A stretch of DNA of 41,666 bases. It comes from Streptomyces sp. CBMA291. GTDB taxonomy: Bacteria; Actinomycetota; Actinomycetes; Streptomycetales; Streptomycetaceae. This document shows positions 11,891-19,187 of the stretch, in pieces; positions within the stretch are counted from its first letter, which is position 1; every line of letters starts with the position of its first letter. The position numbers and the translations under genes were made by a program. The stretch covers positions 1 through 41,666 of the forward strand of contig NZ_MSJP01000075.1 in the NCBI RefSeq assembly GCF_014596525.1. Reading direction: 5' to 3'. Under the pieces are notes generated by a model. That model worked only from the letters and a program-made list of their open reading frames with translations. It did not search any database and was not told the DNA's origin.

Positions 11891-11952
11891 CCATGGGTCG
11901 TGGTCCCGGGCCGGGGTCCCGGGCCGGCGCGGGGCCGGCGCCGGGGTCCCGG

Positions 11953-12036
11953 CTTCGGGATCACGACGTCAGGATCGTGAATTCGGGATCACGACGCCGG
12001 GATCCCGGGTTCGGGATCGCGGCTTCGGGATCGCGG
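11953..12036. repeat. Degenerate TTCGGGATC(A/G)CG repeat cluster
   Basis: The word TTCGGGATC followed by ACGACG or GCGG occurs four times, at about 11954, 11982, 12010 and 12024, with related GATC-containing words between. It sits directly after the stop of the surface-protein gene. The internal inverted pairs can form several small hairpins. Confidence 0.7.
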
Positions 12037-12037
12037 C

Positions 12038-13567
12038 TCACTGGCCGGTGGCCTTCTTCCTGCGGAGGAAGAACACCGCGCCGCCGCCGATCACGACGAG
12101 CGCGGCGGCGATGCCCGCGATCATCGGGGTGGCGCTGGAGCTGCCGGTCTCGGCGAGGTCGCCGCCACCGGTGGTGGTGCTGGTGCCGGTGGTTCCGGTG
12201 GTGCCGGTGGTCGTGCCGTTGTCACCGCCGGTGGTGTCGCCGGTCGTGCCGCCCTCGGTGTCGCCACCGGTGGTCTCGCCGCCCGTGGTGCCGCCGGTCG
12301 TGGCGTCCGGGGTCGACGGGGACGGCGCCGGGGTCGAGGGCTCCGTGCCGGGGGTCTCGGACGGCTGCGGACCGGGCGGGGCGGTCTCGCAGTCCAGGAC
12401 GCCCTCGAAGGTCTCCGCGAAGCCGTTCGGACCGGTGATGGTGAACTTGTACGCCTCGTCCTCGGCGAGCGGGACCGCGATGGTCTTGGTCTCACCGGCG
12501 GCGACGGTGTACGAGGTGCCCTTCAGGTCGAAGGTCCAGTCCTCGTCGCCCTTGTTGGAGGCGACGACCTCCAGGCCGCCCTTGGCGCAGTCCTTGGCGA
12601 CCGTGACGGCCGGGACGGCGCCCTTCTTCGCCCAGGTGGCGGAGGCCTTGGCGGTGACGGTGGAGTCGCTGGAACCGGCCAGGATCAGGGTCTGCGAGGG
12701 GCCGTCGATGGAGACGAAGGCGCGGCCCAGGGAGACCTTGGTGGTGGCGGAGGCGGTCAGCTCGGCGGTGCCGTCGGGGGTGCCGGCGGGAACGTCGAAG
12801 TAGACCTCGGCGCCGTTCTTGGCCTCGGTGATCGCCTTGCCGTCCTTGTCGACGACCTTGACGCCGCTCGGGGCGCCGGGGGCCGTCGCGACCTTGGCGA
12901 TCTCGGCGTTGGTGGAGACCGTGACCGGACCGATCCGGTCACCGGCCTTGCCCGCCACGGAGGACGGGGAGAGCGAGAGGGACGCCTTCGGCTCTTCGAG
13001 CTTGACCGCCTCCTTGAGGAGGTAGTCGGTCAGCTTCCGGGCGTCCTTGCTCTTGGGGGTGGCCTTCACGTCGTCCGAGAAGGTCCAGATCGCGGCCTGG
13101 GTGCCCGCAGCGGCCTCGTTCTTCGAAAGGTCGACCCCGAGCTTCTTGCCGAGCGCCTCGGCGGAGAACTTCGGATACGCGTTCTCCAGGACCCAGAGGA
13201 TCTTTCCGGCGTTCTCGTTGTTGTGCAGGGAGGACTCGCCCCAGCCGACTTCCTTGTAGTCGAAGTCGTGCTTGGCCTCCGTGCGGAGGTCGATGCAGTA
13301 GGTCTGGAGGGTACCCCCACCCTCGACCTGCATCTTGAACAGACCGCCGGTGACCGTCCTGGGCCACTTCTTGCCGTTCTTCTCGACGATCTCGACGTCA
13401 CCGCGGTCGGACATGCCGCCGAGCTTGGCCGTCACACCGCCGGTGCCTGCGGCACCGTCGGCGGCGAGCGCCGGACCGGCGGTCGCTATGGCACCGGTCA
13501 CGACGAGGCTGGAGACCAGCGTCGCGGCGGCGAGGCGGGCGGCGCCGCGCCCACGAACTGAAAACAT
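12038..13567 (-). CDS. Cell-wall-anchored thioester-domain (Cys-Gln) surface protein, LAXTG type
   Basis: 509 residues from ATG 13567, preceded by GGAGGGG. A Sec signal peptide probably ends at ALA-AD (about 35/36). The thioester domain follows, with Cys91 in TYCID and Gln157 in GTQAAIW, the pair that forms an internal Cys-Gln bond able to capture amine nucleophiles on a target surface. Two or more beta-rich domains come next, then a Thr/Gly/Ser/Pro-rich wall-spanning linker (about 405-470), the sortase motif LAETG (471-475), a hydrophobic helix and a basic tail (LRRKK). LAXTG is the class E sortase signal of Streptomyces. No sortase gene lies nearby. It is likely a covalent adhesin or wall-associated protein of aerial or substrate hyphae. 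Monocistronic. Confidence 0.93.
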   Translation of the reverse strand: MFSVRGRGAARLAAATLVSSLVVTGAIATAGPALAADGAAGTGGVTAKLGGMSDRGDVEIVEKNGKKWPRTVTGGLFKMQVEGGGTLQTYCIDLRTEAKHDFDYKEVGWGESSLHNNENAGKILWVLENAYPKFSAEALGKKLGVDLSKNEAAAGTQAAIWTFSDDVKATPKSKDARKLTDYLLKEAVKLEEPKASLSLSPSSVAGKAGDRIGPVTVSTNAEIAKVATAPGAPSGVKVVDKDGKAITEAKNGAEVYFDVPAGTPDGTAELTASATTKVSLGRAFVSIDGPSQTLILAGSSDSTVTAKASATWAKKGAVPAVTVAKDCAKGGLEVVASNKGDEDWTFDLKGTSYTVAAGETKTIAVPLAEDEAYKFTITGPNGFAETFEGVLDCETAPPGPQPSETPGTEPSTPAPSPSTPDATTGGTTGGETTGGDTEGGTTGDTTGGDNGTTTGTTGTTGTSTTTGGGDLAETGSSSATPMIAGIAAALVVIGGGAVFFLRRKKATGQ

Positions 13568-13723
13568 TGCATTCCCCTCCGGGCGCGTCGCTCCGCGACC
13601 ATGGTCGATTCGCGTGGGGGGAGCGCACGCCAGCAGATTCACAGACCCGATGGGCTCACATGCCTCATGAGTACCCGGGAATCCTAGGGACGCGGAACCC
13701 CTTCGTGACCGCCTATTCGGCGA

Positions 13724-13752
13724 GATAACCATTCCGACTCGGAATCGTTATC
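13724..13752. promoter_or_regulatory. 29-base palindrome between ssbB and the surface-protein gene
   Basis: Two 14-base arms (13724-13737 and 13739-13752) around a single base, with one mismatch. It is AT-richer than its surroundings. It lies ~40 bases after the ssbB stop and ~160 bases before the surface-protein start. It may be an operator for the latter or a terminator for the former; no U-tract follows on the minus strand, which favours an operator slightly. Confidence 0.45.
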
Positions 13753-13791
13753 GCGTCGGCGATTTCGTCGACAAATCCCCACCACAGAAGG

Positions 13792-14400
13792 TCAGGGCGC
13801 CGTCACCAAGCGGATTTCACCCCTTTTACCGACCCCCGTCCGGGCCACCGCCGGGGGCTCTTGGTCGATGCCAGCCGCGACTCCGGCGAACTCCTCCGCC
13901 GAGACCCCGAGCCCCTCCGCCCGGGGCCCGGCGAGCCCTTGCACCGAGACCTCCGCCGCCGCGTCCGCCGCCGTCGCCCAGGGGTCCCGTCCGGGCGCCG
14001 GGGCCGGCTCCGGGGGCAGCTCGGGCGGCTCCTTCCGCTCGGTGCGCGGCGCCCGGCGGAAGGCGGCGGTGCCCCTGCTCAGGTCGTGCCCGACGGCCAG
14101 CGCGGCCACGTCCACGAAGGTCTTCCGCTGCCCTTCCCGCTCTTCCTCCCGCACCCGCAACCTGCCGTGCACCACCAGGGGTTCGCCGACCGCGACCGAG
14201 GCCGCGAGGTTGGCCCCGAGCGAGCGCCAGGCGGACACCGTGTAGAAGCTGGTGGGCCCGTCGGCCCAGAGCCCGCGCTCCCGGTCCCAGCGCCGTGAGG
14301 TCACCGCGAAGCGGAACCTGGCGACCCCGCCCGACACCGTGTCCCGGTACTCCACGGCGGTCGCCACATTCCCGACGAGCGTCACGGTCGTGTCGTTCAT
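13792..14400 (-). CDS. ssbB: Single-stranded DNA-binding protein, SsbB-type paralogue
   Basis: 202 residues, ATG start, weak purine site. The N-terminal ~110 residues form an OB fold: MNDTTVTLVGNVAT start, FYTVSAWRSLGANLAASV core, and GRLRVREEER. The rest is a Pro/Ala-rich tail that lacks the acidic DDIPF-like tip of the essential SsbA, so it fits the developmental paralogue. In Streptomyces coelicolor SsbB is needed for proper chromosome segregation during sporulation (established knowledge). Its location just after the dynamin pair agrees with that. The promoter probably lies in 14401-14781, which holds two DnaA-box-like sites. Confidence 0.85.
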   Translation of the reverse strand: MNDTTVTLVGNVATAVEYRDTVSGGVARFRFAVTSRRWDRERGLWADGPTSFYTVSAWRSLGANLAASVAVGEPLVVHGRLRVREEEREGQRKTFVDVAALAVGHDLSRGTAAFRRAPRTERKEPPELPPEPAPAPGRDPWATAADAAAEVSVQGLAGPRAEGLGVSAEEFAGVAAGIDQEPPAVARTGVGKRGEIRLVTAP

Positions 14401-14781
14401 GGTCCGTCCCCATCCCTTGCCTTCGGCCTGCCGGACACCTCTCCGGTCGCCACCATCGTGAAGGGAAACGGGAAAAACGGCTGAAGCCTGTGGACAGTCG
14501 GGCGACTGTGGATAACTCCACCACCCGAAAGGGTGAAATAGAGCGAGAAAGGGATGGAAAGGGATGTACGGGAAATTCGAATAAGGGAGACGGTCGGGGA
14601 GGCGGAGGGGATAAGCCGACGAGCCCGGCAGACCTGTTAGGGAATACGCGGTTTACAGCCGTTTTGTACGTGCTTGAGTGCGAGTGATTGGTAGGGAATA
14701 TGGACGATTTGGACCTGGTGGGGCGTGTGGGCCTGCTCAGTCGTGCGGGCCCGGGGACACCCATCGGATTCGCAGGTGCGC
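14401..14781. other. 381-base intergenic region between dynB and ssbB
   Basis: No credible gene. Bases 14461-14700 are relatively AT-rich for this genome and contain GAAAGGG-type purine runs on the plus strand, a CACCC-GAAA-GGGTG hairpin near 14521, and the paired DnaA-box-like sites at 14489-14515. It probably holds the ssbB promoter and the end of the dyn transcript. Confidence 0.6.
14489..14515 (-). promoter_or_regulatory. Two DnaA-box-like sites upstream of ssbB
   Basis: Read on the minus strand, 14515-14507 is TTATCCACA, a perfect classical DnaA box, and 14497-14489 is CTGTCCACA, one mismatch from TTGTCCACA preferred in Streptomyces. They are in the same orientation, 18 bases apart start to start, and 90-115 bases before the ssbB start. 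The bases between them form a small dyad (ACAGTCG/CGACTGT). Confidence 0.55.
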
Positions 14782-16911
14782 CTACCGCCTTCGCGTGCCC
14801 GCCCTGGTCGCCCCGAGTCTGGCCGGGGCGGAGCGGAGGGTGCCCGCGATGCGGCCCGTCGGCCGGGTGCCCATCACGGTCGCGTACTGTTCGCGGACCT
14901 CCCGGTAGCGCACGAGTTCCGCCGCCACCGGGTCGAGCACCAGGGCCCGCCCACAGGCCGCCGCCGCCTCCCGCAGACGTCGCTCGGCCTCCTGTCCGTA
15001 CCGCCGGGCCGGTCCCTTCACGGCCGCCTCGCAGGCCCATTCGACGAGCGGTCCGCCGATGATGCCGCCCAGCATCACGAGGACCGGTGGGAGCAGCCCC
15101 GGCTCGATCACGCCGAGGATCTGTCCGACCAGCCAGAGCGCGCCGAAGATCTGAAGGAGCGTCATCGCCGCCTGGGTGAGGACGGCGGCGGGCCACCAGG
15201 CGGGGCGGGGCGGCCGGGCGACCGGGTCGCCGAGGGTGACCGTCAGTTCGTCGAGGGCCTCGGGCAGTCCTTTCGCCCCACGTTCCGCCGCCTCGCGGAC
15301 GGCCTGCGCCCAGGGGGTGGGGAGGCCGCGCGAGGCCTCGTCGGCGACGGTCCGCACCGCCTGTTCGACGCGCTGGCGTGCGGTCAGTTCGTCCTCGACG
15401 GGAGAGGTGAGACGGGTGTCGGTGGAGCCGTGCGCGCGGGTCCGCTCGTACCAGCGGTAGAGGCGCAGCCAGGGAGTTCCGCAGGCGCGGATGGCGCCCC
15501 GGCGCCAGACTCGCTCGGCGGCCTCGCCCGCGGCCTGGGCGCCCACGGCGATGGCGAGGCGGCCGGTGAAGGCGTCGCGGGTGCGTTCGTCGAGTCCGGT
15601 GCGCCCGTCGGCGAGGTAGGCGGGGCGCAGCCGGGCGGCGGCGGCGTCGATGTCGGCGGCGAGGCGGCGTTCGGGGGCGGTGCGTTCCTGGACGAAGTGG
15701 GCGACGAGTTCGCGGAGTTCGGGGATGCCTTCGCCGGTGAGGGCGGAGACGCCGAGGACGGTGGCGCCGGGTTCGCCGTGTTCGCCGAGGGCGACGCCGT
15801 CCTCGTCGAGGAGGCGGCGCAGGTCGTCGAGGACGAGGTCGGCGGCCTCGGTGCCGAGGCGGTCGATCTGGTTGAGGACGACGAAGGTGACCTCGGCGTG
15901 CCCGGCGAGTGGTCTGAGGTAGCGCTCGTGGAGGGCTGCGTCCGCGTATTTCTCGGGGTCGACCACCCAGATGACGGCGTCGACGAGGCCGAGGACCCGG
16001 TCGACCTGGTCGCGGTGGGCGGTGGCGGCCGAGTCGTGGTCGGGCAGGTCGATGAGGACGAGCCCTTGGAGTTCGGTGTCGGCGGCGCCGCCCGCGAGGG
16101 GGAGGCGGCGGAGTCTGCTGGGGATGGCGAGCCGGTCGAGGAGCCCGGCGGCGCCTTCGGACCAGCTGAGGGCGATGGGGGCGGAGGTGGTGGGGCGGCG
16201 CAGTCCGGTCTCGGAGACGGAGACTCCGGCGAAGGTGTTGAAGAGAGTGGACTTGCCGCTTCCGGTGGCGCCCGCGATCGCGATGACGGTGTGCCGGGAG
16301 GAGAGCCGCTGGCGTGCGGCGGCTTCGTCGAGGACCCGCCCGGCTTCGGCGAGGGCTTCGCTGTCGACCCGGGTACGGGAGAGGCCGACGAGTTCGTGGA
16401 GGGCGTCGAGGCGCTTGCGGAGGAGGCCGCCGTAACTTCCGCCGAGGGGCGGCAGGGTGTCCGGCTCCGCCGGGTCCTCGGCACCGGAGGTCGCAGGGGC
16501 GGCGGGAGAGGGAACGGGGGTGGGGGTGGGGGCGGGGGTGCGGTCGGTGGCGCGGCGGGCGATGAGCCCGTCGTCCCAGCGGTCGCCGCCGGGGGTGCCG
16601 CCGGGTGCGCCGGTTTTTTGGGGGTCGGGACCTGTGGAGCCGCGCGCCCGCAGGCCCTTCCGCCCTCTCCGGTCCTGGCGCTGGTCGCGATCCTGGCGCT
16701 GGCGGCCCTCCTCCTCGCTCTCCGTACCGTCCAGGCTGTCTCGGCTGTCCCCGCCACCCGAGCCATCCGAGCCATCCGCACCGCCCAGGCTCTCCTGGCC
16801 GTGCCGGCTTTCCTGACACTCCTTGCTGCGCTGGCCATGCTGGCTCTCCCGGCTGCCCGGATCGCCGGATCCGTTCGTATCGCTCATGTCCACCACGTCA
16901 CTTCTCCTCAC
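14782..16911 (-). CDS. dynB: Dynamin-like/YfjP GTPase with C-terminal membrane helices (DynB-like)
   Basis: 709 residues from the GTG at 16911, inside the stop of the upstream gene (GTGA overlap) with GGAG before it; an ATG eight codons later is possible. The first ~150 residues are disordered (Ser/Gly/Gln/Asp-rich, then Pro-Thr). The G domain has G1 GATGSGKST (214-222), a G3-like DLPDHDS and G4 NQID. A long helical region follows, then two hydrophobic helices around AVLTQAAMTLLQIFGALWLV and LLPPVLVMLGGIIGG. In Streptomyces venezuelae the DynA-DynB pair, of which DynB is the membrane protein, stabilises sporulation Z-rings with FtsZ, SepF and SsgB (established). The assignment to DynB is from architecture and gene order. 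Confidence 0.8.
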   Translation of the reverse strand: MRRSDVVDMSDTNGSGDPGSRESQHGQRSKECQESRHGQESLGGADGSDGSGGGDSRDSLDGTESEEEGRQRQDRDQRQDRRGRKGLRARGSTGPDPQKTGAPGGTPGGDRWDDGLIARRATDRTPAPTPTPVPSPAAPATSGAEDPAEPDTLPPLGGSYGGLLRKRLDALHELVGLSRTRVDSEALAEAGRVLDEAAARQRLSSRHTVIAIAGATGSGKSTLFNTFAGVSVSETGLRRPTTSAPIALSWSEGAAGLLDRLAIPSRLRRLPLAGGAADTELQGLVLIDLPDHDSAATAHRDQVDRVLGLVDAVIWVVDPEKYADAALHERYLRPLAGHAEVTFVVLNQIDRLGTEAADLVLDDLRRLLDEDGVALGEHGEPGATVLGVSALTGEGIPELRELVAHFVQERTAPERRLAADIDAAAARLRPAYLADGRTGLDERTRDAFTGRLAIAVGAQAAGEAAERVWRRGAIRACGTPWLRLYRWYERTRAHGSTDTRLTSPVEDELTARQRVEQAVRTVADEASRGLPTPWAQAVREAAERGAKGLPEALDELTVTLGDPVARPPRPAWWPAAVLTQAAMTLLQIFGALWLVGQILGVIEPGLLPPVLVMLGGIIGGPLVEWACEAAVKGPARRYGQEAERRLREAAAACGRALVLDPVAAELVRYREVREQYATVMGTRPTGRIAGTLRSAPARLGATRAGTRRR

Positions 16912-18527
16912 TTCTCCTTCTGGAGTACGGAGAGCGCGGCGATCAGTTCCGCCTGCGGCTCGGGGGTCACGTCGAGCGCTTCGAGGGGGGCGAGACGCCG
17001 GTCGCGTTCGGTGTGCAGGACGCGGTCGACGTATGTGAGGACGAGGGCGCCGCCCGTGTCACGCAGCCGCAGCGCGACACGGGCGCCGAGGAGTTCGGCG
17101 AGGCGTTCGCCCGCGGGTCGGGCGCGTCGGCCGCCGAGGAGTGAGGCGGCGAGGAGCGCGGCGGCGGTGTCGGCGTCGGGGACGGCGACACGGGAGGAGG
17201 CGGGCCGCTCCACGTCCCGTACCTCCTCCTCGGCGACTTCTTCGAGGACGCGGCGCCAGCGGCGTACCTCCACGCCGATCCGCTCCGCCGTGTCGCGGTC
17301 GCAGCCGGGGCGCACGGGGCCGAGGGCGGTGGCGGCGGGTTCGCGGCGCCAGGCGTCGCGGACGCGTTCCTCGGCGGCGGAGACCGCGCAGTGGAGGAGG
17401 GCGGCGAGGGATTCGGTGAGGGCGTCGAGGAGTTCGTCGGCGGTGCTGTCGCGGGGGTAGGCGCGCCAGCGGGTGCGGGCGTCACCGGCGAGGACGGTGC
17501 CTCGGGCGAGTTGTTCGCGCACCCGTTTGCCCTGGGTGCGGTAGGCGGCTTCGACGGCGCGGCCGAGGCGTCCGGCGGCGGCGTACTGGGCGGCGACGGC
17601 GCCGGCCAGTTCGGGGAGCCGGGCGTCGAGGGAGTCGATGATGCCGGAGGCGGTGCGGTCGGCGGCCTGCTGGCGGGCGGCCGGGTCCTCGGCGCGGTGG
17701 GCGAGCCAGCCGCGGAGGGCGGCGACGGCGCTGTCGGGCAGCAGACCGGTGCCGCCGGCGGTGGACTCGGGGAGTTCGGGGATGGTGAAGCGGGGCACGC
17801 CACCGAGTCCGGCCTTGTCGAGCAGGGCTTCGTACTGGCGGGAGACCTCGCCGATGACCTGGTGCGGGACACGGTCGAGGACGGTGACGAGGGTGGCGTC
17901 GTACTCCTTGGCGGTCCGGAGCATGTGCCAGGGGACGGCGTCGGCGTATCGCGATCCGGTGGTGACCATCACCCAGATGTCGGCGGCGCAGATCAACTCG
18001 GCGGCGAGGAGCCGGTTCTCCACGACGAGGGAGTCGATGTCGGGGGCGTCGAGGAGGGCGAGGCCGCGGGGGACGGAGGCGGCCGTCTCGACGCGCAGGG
18101 CGTTCTCCTGGGGAGGGGTCTCGTCGGCGGGGTGGTCCCATTCGGCTTGCGGCAGCCAGACGCGGGTGAGCTGCGGGAGGACGCGCAGTCCGGCGAACCA
18201 GTGGTGGTCCTCGGGGTGACAGACGAGGACGGGGGTACGGGTGGTGGGCCGGATCACACCCGACTCGCTGACGCGACGCCCGACGAGGGAGTTGACGAGG
18301 GTGGACTTCCCGGCGCCGGTGGAGCCCCCGACGACGGCGAGGAGGGGGGCTTCGGGATCCTTGAGCCGGGGCACGAGGTAGTCGTCGAGCTGGGCGAGCA
18401 ACTCGGCACGGGTCTGCCGGGCGCGGGGCGTGCCGGGGAGGGGGAGGGGGAGACGCACGGCGGCGACACGGTCGCGCAGGGCGGAGAGTGCGTCGAGCAG
18501 CTGGGGCCGTTCGTCCAAGGTCACCAC
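16908..18527 (-). CDS. dynA: Dynamin-like GTPase without membrane helices (DynA-like)
   Basis: 539 residues, GTG start at 18527 (the next codon is also GTG); no clear ribosome site. G1 is GGSTGAGKSTLVNS (from about 67), the switch region has RPTTRTPVL, and G3 is LLDAPDIDS. G4 is weak (VLDRVPHQ). The remainder is long amphipathic helices, and no membrane span is visible. DynA of Streptomyces depends on membrane-bound DynB for localisation at sporulation septa (established for S. venezuelae). This gene is first in the pair and overlaps dynB by four bases, consistent with co-translation of a heteromeric complex. Confidence 0.8.
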   Translation of the reverse strand: MVTLDERPQLLDALSALRDRVAAVRLPLPLPGTPRARQTRAELLAQLDDYLVPRLKDPEAPLLAVVGGSTGAGKSTLVNSLVGRRVSESGVIRPTTRTPVLVCHPEDHHWFAGLRVLPQLTRVWLPQAEWDHPADETPPQENALRVETAASVPRGLALLDAPDIDSLVVENRLLAAELICAADIWVMVTTGSRYADAVPWHMLRTAKEYDATLVTVLDRVPHQVIGEVSRQYEALLDKAGLGGVPRFTIPELPESTAGGTGLLPDSAVAALRGWLAHRAEDPAARQQAADRTASGIIDSLDARLPELAGAVAAQYAAAGRLGRAVEAAYRTQGKRVREQLARGTVLAGDARTRWRAYPRDSTADELLDALTESLAALLHCAVSAAEERVRDAWRREPAATALGPVRPGCDRDTAERIGVEVRRWRRVLEEVAEEEVRDVERPASSRVAVPDADTAAALLAASLLGGRRARPAGERLAELLGARVALRLRDTGGALVLTYVDRVLHTERDRRLAPLEALDVTPEPQAELIAALSVLQKEK

Positions 18528-18820
18528 ATGCGAAGAATGCCCAATTTATGCGTGTTTTTGAAGCCTATTGGGGCCCTGCGCGCCGTAGAGAAGGGCGGTG
18601 GCCGGAAGCTCAGGCATAACGACTACACAACACCCGCCCCGAGCGTTGCGAAAAGCGCTGCGCAAATCGCGCCTGCCTGCGATTATCGTTCCGCTTCACC
18701 GAACCTCCACATCGTGCCACGCAGGTGAAGCAACCGGGCCAAGGCGATCGGAGCCCTATCCTTGTCCCGACAGGCCACACCCCACCCACAAGGGGCTCCT
18801 GGCCACACGGCCACCACCCG
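18528..18820. promoter_or_regulatory. Intergenic region with promoters for dynA (left) and tRNA-Arg (right)
   Basis: 293 bases without a gene. An AT-rich block next to dynA (18530-18570) is a likely minus-strand promoter. Overlapping dyads TTGCG/CGCAA (18646-18665) and AATCGC/GCGATT (18665-18684) lie in the middle. TATCCT at about 18757 could be the -10 of the tRNA promoter. None is certain. Confidence 0.4.
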
Positions 18821-18893
18821 GCCCCCGTAGCTCAGTGGATAGAGCAGGTGCCTTCTAAGCACTTGGCCGCAGGTTCGAGTCCTGCCGGGGGCG
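18821..18893 (+). tRNA. tRNA-Arg (anticodon TCT)
   Basis: 73 bases fold as a full cloverleaf: acceptor GCCCCCG with CGGGGGC, D-stem GCTC/GAGC, anticodon stem GGTGC/GCACT with loop CTTCTAA (anticodon TCT, 18854-18856), T-stem GCAGG/CCTGC with loop TTCGAGT, discriminator G. It reads AGA, a rare codon in this genome type. The CCA end is not encoded (CA follows). A terminator follows ten bases later. Confidence 0.97.
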
Positions 18894-18902
18894 CACAGCG
18901 AG

Positions 18903-18928
18903 AGACCCTCCTTCGGGAGGGTCTTTTT
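18903..18928 (+). terminator. Intrinsic terminator of tRNA-Arg
   Basis: A 9-bp stem AGACCCTCC/GGAGGGTCT with a TTCG tetraloop is followed by TTTT. It is the most canonical terminator in the window. Confidence 0.93.
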
Positions 18929-19138
18929 GCTGGTCAGAGGAGGTTCTCGGGGAGCGGTGCCGGGCCGGGCGTGCTCCCCGGCAGATGGGAGGTGTGTCCG
19001 GCCCGTCCTGGCCGAAACCGGGGTTTCCGCGAGTGGCTGCGGTGAATACGCGGGAGAAATTCCCAGCCGGTCACCGTCGCCGGGTCCGGCGGCTCCCCGC
19101 CCGCTCGGCGTGGTGCTTGAGGTCGTCGAGCTGCCCCT

Positions 19139-19177
19139 CACGCCCAGGGGCGCGCTCGAACGCGTCCCCTGGGCGTG
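19139..19177 (-). terminator. Hairpin after the KAP NTPase gene
   Basis: A 12-bp stem (19139-19150 with 19166-19177) continues after a one-base bulge into CGCG/CGCG around a CTCGAA loop. It lies 11 bases downstream of the minus-strand stop at 19188. No U-tract. Confidence 0.75.
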
Positions 19178-19187
19178 GGGGCCGGTA

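Larger units (their letters stand above)
11612..12037. other. 426-base non-coding region between ettA and the surface-protein gene
   Basis: No convincing gene. From 11700 to 11955 it is G-rich with repeated GGGGTCCCGGGCC-like words. A CRP-like dyad lies at 11875-11890, and a cluster of TTCGGGATC repeats occupies 11953-12036. It must contain the ettA promoter and the 3' end of the thioester-protein transcript; a 7-bp stem with GGTT loop (12001-12018) may help to end the latter. Confidence 0.7.

Noticed and set aside
11632..12438. Plus-strand open frames between ettA and the surface protein
   Set aside because: Arg/Gly-rich, cross a repeat cluster and overlap the end of a certain gene on the other strand.
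14688..15062. Small plus-strand gene starting MDDLDLVGRVG
   Set aside because: It runs antisense into the certain dynB C-terminus and becomes Pro/Arg-rich; no ribosome site of note.
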